Below, piece by piece: positions 27,243-35,700 of a stretch of 64,000 nucleotides of DNA (position 1 is its first letter; the number at the start of each line of letters is the position of its first letter). The notes below the pieces were generated by a model that did no database searches, had not been told where the DNA came from, and worked only from the letters and a program-made list of their open reading frames with translations. Origin of the DNA: Proteiniclasticum ruminis (GTDB taxonomy: Bacteria; Bacillota; Clostridia; Clostridiales; Clostridiaceae); NCBI RefSeq assembly GCF_900115135.1, contig NZ_FOVK01000002.1, positions 338,668 to 402,667 on the forward strand, given 5' to 3'. Both the position numbers and the translations under genes were made by a program.

Positions 27243-27271
27243 AAAAAACTCCCCGTCATGACGGAGAGTTT
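27243..27271 (-). terminator. Minus-strand terminator of the VanY-ChW gene
   Basis: AAACTC-C-CCGTC pairs with GACGG-A-GAGTTT with one internal mismatch. On the minus strand it is followed by a run of six Ts (As at 27243-27248). It lies 37 bases past the carboxypeptidase stop. Confidence 0.85.
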
Positions 27272-27307
27272 AAAGTCTGGTGGAGCAATATTTCAGTTCT
27301 ACATCAA

Positions 27308-29584
27308 TCAGTACGTTGGTGCAACCGCCTGGAAAAACTCATCCATGGTTTTGCCGCTGTTTGTGATTTTTACAGCCAGTTCCGAGCCTACGTAACGAAA
27401 ATGCCAAGGCTCATATTTAATTCCAGTGATGTGTTCTTTCCCTTCGGGATATCTCAGCACAAAGCCGTAGTAGGGAGCGTTCTTCGCAAGCCAAAGTCCT
27501 TCTGGAGTTCTTCCGAAGGATTGAGAGAGGGCAGATCCTCCACCACGCTTCCCTAGATCAAAGGCCTGACCTGTCTGATGCTCGCTGTGACCTGCTCGCA
27601 TGGAGAATCTTTCCGCTTCGGCCCGGCCGTGGGACCTGACATAGCGGTTAAAGAGGTCGTGCTGATACTGGTAACTTCTGTATGCTGAGATTGTTTGCAG
27701 GTATATTCCTTCTTTGGCAGCGGCCGCTGCCATTCTGCTTAAGGCCGCATTGGCATCTGCATTGATACCGGGATTGAAGGAACTGGGCAAGCTGTGCTTT
27801 TTATTGACTAGAATCACATTTTTATATAGGGTGACGGTATGTCTCGACAGAGAAGCTTTATGGACATAACCGGTGATGCCTTGATGCTCTGTTTTTAAGA
27901 ACTCGCCGTCCTCCACTCCGATGAGGTAGGTTGAACTGGGAATGTCCAGGATCTTATTTGAAATACTCTTGTCAGTATAAAGTCCTAATGCCTGAGTAGT
28001 GTAGTAGATCAGTCCGGGTTTTGCCTGATAGTTTTCTGTGAAGGGGTTTCCAATATTTCCTGTAAAAGGGGTTGTTCTTGGGAGAAGTGTCACTTCCACT
28101 GCATCAAAACTGGTATCAACACCAATGATTCCGGTGGGGTGAGTACTGGATGCCCAGTCCAGCCATCCTGATCCAGACTGATGTAATCGATAGTATACTT
28201 CATAGTGGCTGCTGAGAAGACCTGAAAGTCTCATTTCTATGGCTTCCAGCTTTTTCCCAAGACCAATACTGCCTGATTCAGCGCTTGAATGGACATATTG
28301 TCCCCATCCAAGATCTTCTGAATAGCTTCTGTATTCCAGATGAACAAAAGGATTTGTTGTTTGTGTGATTTGCATGGCTTCCAGCCGGAGAGATGAGTTG
28401 GTAAAGCCAGCAGTTTCTCCATTGGAGACAGGGGAAAGCCATCCGTGGTTTTGTATGTGGGCTTTATAGTTTACTTGAATCTCCTCGAGAATGATTTTAG
28501 AGGGGAGATGGGTTTCTTTTGATGGTTTTCTGTTTTTTGGAAGAATCCTGATTTCCAATGCTTCAATCTTTAGCCCATAGCCTGTTGTTCCAGAAACTTC
28601 TGCGTTTTTTGCCCAGTCCAGCCATCCGATTTTTTCGACATGAACTCTGTAATAGACATCATAATACTCTTTTTGAGGTCCTGTCAGCTGTAGCTTTATG
28701 GCTTCCATGGCAAGGCTTCTTCCTACAGTTCCTGCAATATTTGAACTGTCTTTAAAGCCGGTCCATCCGATCTGTGAGATGTGTGTATCATGACTAAGCT
28801 GAAGTTCTGAAGGGATTTCATTCCATCGAATGGCTTCCAAACGGAGACCTTTTCCGGTGGTGCCAAATATGTTCGAAGAGTTTTGGCTGATCCAACCCAT
28901 GTTCTGAACATGGGCTTCTCCGATGATGGTTTTATTTTGAAGGAGGATGTTCTGCATATGGTAGTTGTGCAGGGACTCATTAGAAACCAGCTGGATGTCT
29001 ATGGCTTCAATTCTTGATGATAGTCCTTCTGATCCAGTTCGTTCTCCATTTTTACTATAGGGAAGCCAACCGGTTCCTTCAACATAAACCCGATAAATGA
29101 GGCTGTGCGTCTTTTTGACTTCATCATCCATATCGATCCATAAGGCCTCAATTCTCAAAGCCTGGCCTTTGGTTCCGGCAGGAGTGCCCTGGACTCTTTC
29201 GGACTGCCAGCCAATGTTCTGTACATGGACACCATATCTGATGCCGAGATCCTCAGATTCTTCGATGAGTAGACTTTCCATACGGTATCCTTTTCCTGGA
29301 AGACCTGCTACCTGGCCTGCGGAAAAAAAGGAAGAGTCTCCATGAGCTTCCATATGCACTTGGTATGAGAGGGACCAGCTTTCAGCTGCTTCCAGTCCTT
29401 GGGCTTCGTTATCGCTTTCCATGCTGTCTGAGGAAGCAGGCGGTTCTTTCACGGGCGCCTCATCTGCCAAGGCGGGGAGGGCCACTCCAAAGATGCCTAG
29501 GGAGACTGCCGCTGCAAGAAGGAGAGTTCTTAGTGTTCCTAGAATCTGACTTTTTTCTGTGTGTTTGCGATTTATTCGTATCAT
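27308..29584 (-). CDS. Secreted VanY-type D-alanyl-D-alanine carboxypeptidase with nine ChW repeats
   Basis: 758 residues from the ATG at 29584, which has AGAGG six bases upstream; a TTG directly before it is less likely. The N-terminal signal (LGTLRTLLLAAAVSLGIFG, cut near ALA) is followed by nine diverged ChW repeats in three triplets (about 50-500), a small SH3-like segment (about 530-590), and a C-terminal peptidase M15B domain. The zinc site is complete: His669 and Asp676 in SEHQTGQAFD, and Glu725 and His728 in EPWHFRYVG. Such enzymes trim the terminal D-Ala of peptidoglycan stem peptides. Unlike the other three ChW genes it is on the opposite strand and its repeats are N-terminal, so here they may position the enzyme on the wall. 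Confidence 0.93.
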   Translation of the reverse strand: MIRINRKHTEKSQILGTLRTLLLAAAVSLGIFGVALPALADEAPVKEPPASSDSMESDNEAQGLEAAESWSLSYQVHMEAHGDSSFFSAGQVAGLPGKGYRMESLLIEESEDLGIRYGVHVQNIGWQSERVQGTPAGTKGQALRIEALWIDMDDEVKKTHSLIYRVYVEGTGWLPYSKNGERTGSEGLSSRIEAIDIQLVSNESLHNYHMQNILLQNKTIIGEAHVQNMGWISQNSSNIFGTTGKGLRLEAIRWNEIPSELQLSHDTHISQIGWTGFKDSSNIAGTVGRSLAMEAIKLQLTGPQKEYYDVYYRVHVEKIGWLDWAKNAEVSGTTGYGLKIEALEIRILPKNRKPSKETHLPSKIILEEIQVNYKAHIQNHGWLSPVSNGETAGFTNSSLRLEAMQITQTTNPFVHLEYRSYSEDLGWGQYVHSSAESGSIGLGKKLEAIEMRLSGLLSSHYEVYYRLHQSGSGWLDWASSTHPTGIIGVDTSFDAVEVTLLPRTTPFTGNIGNPFTENYQAKPGLIYYTTQALGLYTDKSISNKILDIPSSTYLIGVEDGEFLKTEHQGITGYVHKASLSRHTVTLYKNVILVNKKHSLPSSFNPGINADANAALSRMAAAAAKEGIYLQTISAYRSYQYQHDLFNRYVRSHGRAEAERFSMRAGHSEHQTGQAFDLGKRGGGSALSQSFGRTPEGLWLAKNAPYYGFVLRYPEGKEHITGIKYEPWHFRYVGSELAVKITNSGKTMDEFFQAVAPTY
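28060..29440 (-). repeat. Nine diverged ChW repeats (VanY-type protein)
   Basis: Three A-B-C triplets can still be recognised. Several repeats have lost the conserved tryptophan or GTSG core: the first reads AHGDSSFF where GW is expected, and the last has GIIGVDTSFDAV in place of the usual core. This is the most degenerate set in the window. Confidence 0.8.
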
Positions 29585-31012
29585 CAAGCACCTCTTTCTA
29601 TTGCGTTACTAAAAGTATAATACTTTATATATAATTATATTTTATAAAACGAAAATGTCTAGATACAAATCAAGTATTTATTAAAGATGTTTCTATAGGA
29701 GTAAAATTTGGTTTCGAAGTGCAATAATAATCCGAACAATAGTCGATTGACCTGGAGAATAAATGGTGAAAAGCCGATGGGTGAAAGTGGAATGAAGATC
29801 ATTTTTTATTATGATTGGTTCTTCAAACATGATGAAAGATCTATCAGATGATTATGAAAGTAAGCGTTGATACATCGGAAGATGCTTCGGAGTTTTTACT
29901 AGTGGATACCTCTATAGGTAAAAATTTTAGGATATACTTTTGAATTTAAGTTATTGAAGTAACAAGCAGAATGCATGAGTAAGATTTATGCATAGTACCA
30001 TCAGGAGTCACTGCTGAAGGGTGTAAAGATTCAATGGAATGCTCTATAAACTGCTTTTGTTCATCGAAGACTTGTATAAAGTATCAACCATCTCTACGAA
30101 GCATAAGAATGTTACTGTAATTTTCTGAAAGGAAGAGTCTTTTAGGAAGAGTTCCCTTTTCCGGTGAAGGAAATGTCTCTATTTATCATGCTACTTTTTT
30201 GCTCATCAAGATACGATTCATTGCAATCAAGCAGAAGAGAGATGATTACTTTGGTTACAAAAGGAGCTATACAGGTTTCACTTCCTTTCATAACAGTATG
30301 GTAATATCTGGATAACTGTATAAGAAATGGATTGGAATATTAATAAAAATTAAGAAAAAGTCAAATTAATTATAATGAATCTATTATAAAAATTAGTTTC
30401 TGCAATATTTTACATGTGCTATATCGTAAATATGCAGGAAATACACCAATATGGTTATACATTCATGTTTGAAATTATAGACTCCGTACACTTCGCTTTT
30501 TAAATCAAAATAAGTATGATAAGCAAGAGTTTTGGATGGATGAAGAAAAGTATAGAGGGTGGATGGGAATTAAAAAATGCAAGGAATATTGCAGAAAATG
30601 GTTTAGAGATTCTTCCTAAAAAGGGTGGAATATCTTTTTTAGAAATAGTATACTGTTGCTAACTAAAAGTTACAATATAAGAATCATTACAAAGATTTGT
30701 CGAAAATGAAATGTGAGGAGTGAAAAAAAGTGAAGAGAAAGGGTGAAGATTTTCATAAGTAGAACACTTCAGAGTGAAGTGCAGAAACTACAGTACTCAG
30801 ATCATTGAATCCACAATCTTTTACTTCAGCTGCCTTGTATGTCTCAGATCCCACTGAGTCCCTATGCAGCTTCTTTAGAAGGATGTTTCTATCCTGATCC
30901 TACTCTAAAAAGATCACATAAAAATATAAGTACATCATACAGCGCATTCTTGTCTTCTACAGCGCTTTATTTTTTGCGCTCTGTTTTATGATGTGCGGTA
31001 TGCCCTCCCTGG
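29585..31012. other. 1.4-kb gap without recognisable genes
   Basis: No open frame above about 60 codons, no family fragments and no transposon ends were seen. The first 100 bases hold the minus-strand promoter region of the VanY-type gene (for example TATTATACT near 29620-29630). The remainder is AT-rich. AGCGC and GCGCT at 30961-30980 form a small hairpin just before the terminator at 31013, so an unannotated RNA could end there. Confidence 0.5.
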
Positions 31013-31054
31013 TCCATGGACAAAGACCTGCGTGCAGATGTCCATGGATTTTTT
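31013..31054 (+). terminator. Intrinsic terminator upstream of the Mga-like gene, possible attenuator
   Basis: TCCATGGACA pairs perfectly with TGTCCATGGA (10 bp, 16-base loop), followed by six Ts. No gene ends nearby on the + strand: the closest upstream coding sequence is 1.4 kb away on the other strand. It therefore either ends an unannotated RNA or sits in the leader of the regulator gene. Confidence 0.85.
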
Positions 31055-31101
31055 AGGGAAGATCACCAAGGGGAGAAGTCGAAAGATCGAAAGATAAAGG
31101 A

Positions 31102-31127
31102 AGCGGCAGGCAGGTACCTGGGCCGCT
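31102..31127 (+). promoter_or_regulatory. Hairpin just before the Mga-like gene's ribosome binding site
   Basis: AGCGGC pairs with GCCGCT, enclosing the palindrome CAGGTACCTG. The stem ends 8 bases before the AGGAGG Shine-Dalgarno and could shape translation or mRNA stability. It has no T tail and is not a terminator. Confidence 0.45.
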
Positions 31128-31149
31128 GAGAAAAGAGGAGGTTACATAA

Positions 31150-32604
31150 TTGGAATCATTTGTACCAAACAAAGAACGGAAAAAATTAATCATCATAGAA
31201 ACGCTTTTCTATAAGAATCAGGCTGTGACACTGGAACAGCTGTCAGAAGCCAGTGGCGGTTCTTTACGGAGCGTGGTGGAGTATTTGAAAGAGCTGAGAG
31301 AAGAGGTGGAGAATCTTGGCGGAAGCCTTTGCACCAGTCCGAAAGGGACGCGCCTTCAGTTGCCCTCCCATGTGGGTATGGATTATTTCAGAAGAAAACT
31401 CTTTAAAAGTGCCATAGGCTTACAGATCCTGGAAACGGTGTTTTTTGAAGAGAACCTGACTATAGAAGTTCTTGTGGAGCGGTTCCTGCTCAGTAAATCC
31501 ACCATAGACCGGCTCATAAGGCTTCTTAAGAAGAAACTCCTCCCTTACGGGCTGGGGCTTTCCACAGAAGATGCGGTGCGGGTCCTGGGGCCTGAAGTTC
31601 TCATCCGCAGGTTTTATACAAGGTATTTTCTCGAGGAATACTCTTCTTTGGAGTGGCCCTTTGAACTGGACCGGATGGAAGAGGTGGAGAAGCCTCTGCA
31701 AAGGTTAGGGGACTTCTTGGATTCAGACTCCCGGGTGGTGATCTCCTTCGAGAATCATGTGAAGCTGGCGGTGGCGCTGGAGCGTGAAAGAAGAGGATAC
31801 AGTATAGACTGGGAGAAGATTGGAGAGCTTTGCGAGGAGTCAAAGCTTGTGGAGGACATTGTGGCCAGTGCCAAAGAGAGGCTTCTATGCACCTTTCAGG
31901 ACGAGGAGAAGGTCTATGCCACCATCTTTTCCTCCTGGCGGGAGCTGGTGTTTAAAGAGTGGTTTTTCCGGGTGCAGAGAGACAGCGGCACTTTTTACAG
32001 AGCCTACGGCCAGCTGAATCAGCTCATGGAAGACATCAGTGAAGCGCTGAAGTGTCAGGTGAAAAAAGATGACTGCTTCTTTGACTATGTGCTGGAATGT
32101 CTTTATTTCCAGCAGCTGGAACCCCAAAACCCGGAGCTTTTACCAAAGATTCTCTTTTCCGAGGCGGATTACTGCATGGTGGACTATTACAAGGAAGGGA
32201 TGCCGGAGATTTATCGGTTGGTGAGTCATCATTTCCGGTGTCTTTGCGAGATCATTGGTGCACGCTTCAGCGATGGGAAAGTCCGTGATTTCTTTTATCT
32301 TCTTCTGAAGTACTGTGGAGACATCATGGAAAAGCTCATCCATGTCATGAAAAGCAGCACCGTTCTGGTCTATGATCCCAGAAGAATCACCAAAGGGGTG
32401 GATCTACTCAAGTATCTTCGGGAGAAACTCATGCTGGAAGTGTGCCAGGTGGTATATTACACCGGCTGCGCTCTCACGGAGCACCAGCTGAGAAAGTACA
32501 GCTATGACTACATCATTTCTACTGAAACTATCCATGGTCCCGTAGACCCCAAAAAGGTTTTTGTCATCGGCCATGACAAAGAAGGCCTTTCTTTTGAGAG
32601 CTGA
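31150..32604 (+). CDS. Mga-like helix-turn-helix transcriptional regulator
   Basis: 484 residues. The TTG start is supported by AGGAGG at 31136-31141, 8 bases upstream. The N-terminus carries a winged helix-turn-helix (about 12-65, LSEASGGSLRSVVEYLKEL), and a second Mga-type HTH lies at about 95-145 (LTIEVLVERFLLSKSTIDRLIRLLKKKL). The long remainder resembles the PRD-like and EIIB-like part of Mga or AtxA regulators, ending with a short alpha/beta segment. Such proteins activate surface-protein genes, and the neighbour 150 bases downstream is a 1768-residue LPXTG protein, its probable target. Whether it senses phosphotransferase-system phosphorylation cannot be read here. Confidence 0.78.
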   Translation: MESFVPNKERKKLIIIETLFYKNQAVTLEQLSEASGGSLRSVVEYLKELREEVENLGGSLCTSPKGTRLQLPSHVGMDYFRRKLFKSAIGLQILETVFFEENLTIEVLVERFLLSKSTIDRLIRLLKKKLLPYGLGLSTEDAVRVLGPEVLIRRFYTRYFLEEYSSLEWPFELDRMEEVEKPLQRLGDFLDSDSRVVISFENHVKLAVALERERRGYSIDWEKIGELCEESKLVEDIVASAKERLLCTFQDEEKVYATIFSSWRELVFKEWFFRVQRDSGTFYRAYGQLNQLMEDISEALKCQVKKDDCFFDYVLECLYFQQLEPQNPELLPKILFSEADYCMVDYYKEGMPEIYRLVSHHFRCLCEIIGARFSDGKVRDFFYLLLKYCGDIMEKLIHVMKSSTVLVYDPRRITKGVDLLKYLREKLMLEVCQVVYYTGCALTEHQLRKYSYDYIISTETIHGPVDPKKVFVIGHDKEGLSFES

Positions 32605-32754
32605 AAATAAGAAGGCCAACCAGGGACCATCCATTAAAAGGAAAAGAGAAATCCTTTAAAAAGAAAAGATTGATAAAAGAGAGCGGTTTTCAGGCGTTGC
32701 CACAAAAAAGAAGTCACAGCGCCGTAGCCTGGCTGCTGCCGAAGGAGGAAAACA

Positions 32755-35700
32755 ATGAATAAAAAGTATAGAAGAATCACTGCCTATCTACTGATGATCC
32801 TGGTGCTCCTTCAGTTTTTTGTGAAAGAAACCAAAGTGGTCCAAGCGGAAAATGAAAGTGCGTTGTCGATCCTTTCCGTCATGGCCACCACGGAATCTGG
32901 AGAGGCTGTAACCAAAGTCTTCAAAGAAGAACCGTTTTTCCTTATGTATGAAGTCCTGGAAAAAGAAGGGGTGAACTTTGTGGAAGAAGGACAGCCACAG
33001 CCTCTTGGAAGAATTCCAGCACCTTTTCTCATAGAGGAAGATCAGGAAGTTCCTGTTGTAATAGAAGGGGAGGACAACACTTCTTTAGGGACAGTGTATG
33101 TGAAGAAGGATGGGACCCTCTCCTTATCCATGAATAGATCCGGGGGAGGAGAAAAAGAGAAGCCCTCTTTTGGGGTTTTTAGTGTCAAGGTAAGCCTGTC
33201 TTCCGAGATGAAGCCTGGCAGCTATGTGGTGCCGGTACCTCTCTCCGGGGAGGTCTTTGGGCAGGTGAACCTGGAAGTCTTTGAGGGGAAACCAGTCCCT
33301 GAGGATCCTTCTTTAGAGCTGGTACTGGAGGAGGGTGTAGTAAAAGAGGCGGTAGAAGAGGAAAAGATGGAAGAAAGCCTTGAAGGCATCTTGGCAGCAC
33401 CTACTGAAGAAGAGTCTTCTACGGAGGAGCCCCTTTCAGAGGAGATGCCAACAGCGGGAGCGGACAATCCGTTATCCGACGTGCGGCTGGAGCTGTCTAC
33501 CCATATCAAAGACAAGGTAGTCTACTTCACGGGAGAAGAGGTCTTCTTTTATCTGGATGTGGATCTTAGTGCCATCACAGAAGGCATTGATTCTCCAGAG
33601 CTGGTTCTTCGGATTCCGAAAAAATATGTCCAGTCCCTGAAAGCATCGGATCTTTCTGCCCAGGACTCCAAAGTCATTTCCGTCGTGGAAGAGGATTTTC
33701 TCATCACCTATAAGCTCACCTCCCTCACGGGAGGCATGACGCTGCGGGTTCCTTTCTCCGTCACCACCCATAACGGCAATACACCAGATGGCTACGTGCT
33801 GCCTGTGGAAGGGGTGCTGAAGCAAGGACCGGACCAGGTGGTGAAAACTGCCAGTCTTTCTGTGTCTTATGCGGTTTATAAGCCTAATTTGCAAAAGTCC
33901 ATCCGCGCAGGATCCTACTACACTTCCACTGATGGGGTGAGTGTATTTGCGGGTGTTTCTGATGAGGCGGATCCAAGTCTCATTTCATCAAAGACAGGCA
34001 CCTATGTGAGCTTTATCTATCAGATTGTGCCAAAGCCAGGCACTACCTACCCATCTTCCAATACGGGTGGAAGAAACTACAGCAGCTACACCATCACCGA
34101 TTATGTACCTGAAGGGGCGGTTTTTGACAAAGAGGCAAATCTGGGATGGGTCTATGATGAGGTCACCAGAGAAGCGGTGTTCACAGGAGTGGGGAATTCT
34201 TTGCTTAGCTATTTTGGTGTGCTTTATAATTCGCCGGTCTTGAAACTTCGTTTTCCTTCACAGCCTGTGAATACGGATTTTGTAAATAAAGCCAAGCTTA
34301 GTGCGGTGCCTCTTGATAAAACAGAAGAGGAAAGTCTACTCATAAGGGAGGACGACATAAAGTTTCGATTGAACACAACGGTGCGTAAATTCACCGTTTC
34401 CAAAAACAGAATGCATCCTCTCCAGATCATAGATGATCTCAGAGAGAAATCCAAAGTGTATGGATTCAATCTGACGGTAAACAATACGGAGATGGAGCTT
34501 CCTCTGGAAAACTTCACCATCAGAGACTATGGTCTGGATGAAAGAATGAAGTTCACCCGGGTGGAGATTCCAAGGAGTCTTGCCTATGAGGGTCTTCTGG
34601 AAGTCGTAGTAAAGGATGCGCAAGGGGTGGAGACCCTTCTTGACAGGGACATCAGCGTGAAAGATGCAGCCTATGTGCGGGATGTGCCTGAAGAGACCGA
34701 GGAGATCATCTTAAGGAGCCAGGCAGGGGGCGTGCTGCCTTTTAATAGTTCTTTTACCATGAGAACCTATGTGACGTTTAAAGATCCAGCATCCGTGAAG
34801 TACTCTGATAAGGCTGTGGAAAATTACCTCTACAACTATATGGAGGTAAAAGGTGCCTATAAGGGGGTAGGAGGAGAACTCAGCGCCCTGTCCAGCAGCT
34901 TTTATGAGCTGATACCTTACAAACCTCAGGTCTATCTTTCTAAAACAAGGACCAGTTCTTCCATTTCCTATTTTATGGGAGAAGAGGTGCAGTTTACCTT
35001 AACTGGATGGATGTCTGGCAGCGGGAAGATTCTGCCGGGGGATGAGTTTCAGGGAGAAAAGATTGTGGATCTTCTGCCTCCTGGAATAGAGTATGTGCCA
35101 GGCAGCGGCTCTGTTTATTATCATTACCATTTGCCCCGAAGAGATTACATCGATACGGTGCCTGAAGTTGTCTACAATTATAAAGGGACAGGACTCACGG
35201 CACTGATCTGGTCCTTTCTCCGACCGGTGGAAGGGATCCCTTATGAAGGGTTTGGAAATCTTGCTTTATTCAATCTTTATTACCGGGTGAAGGTGACGAA
35301 GTACGCTGCGGAAGGGACGAACACCAACAGCGCCTGGCTCACTTGGACGAACAATGACAAGATCTTTCCTTTGAATGCAAAGAAGGACCAGTATGATATC
35401 GATGGCGACGGGAATGTGGAGGAACTGTTTTCCAGTACACAGAACGCGTTTCGTTTTATTCCTCCAAAAGAGCTGATTCTCACGAAGAAAGTGAAGGGTT
35501 CCCTGGATGATCTGTACCTTCTGCCGCCATCTACGGGAGGAAACGAGCTGGGGACAGAAGGGGTCTATGAACTCCAGGTCTACAACAACTCCATTGTGGA
35601 CATCTCCACCCTGGGCTTTCTCGATGTGCTTCCTCATGTAGGAGATGAAATGGGGGTTCCGGACCGGGAAGGAAATCCCATCCCCCGGGGATCCCAGTTT

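Noticed and set aside
27233..27556. A 107-codon + strand open frame between the transglutaminase-like gene and the VanY-type gene
   Set aside because: It overlaps the 3' end of the VanY-type gene on the other strand, crosses the minus-strand terminator and resembles no protein; a shadow frame.
31013..31149. Possible T-box or known metabolite riboswitch ahead of the Mga-like gene
   Set aside because: No T-box consensus or recognisable aptamer core was seen; only a terminator and a small hairpin can be supported.
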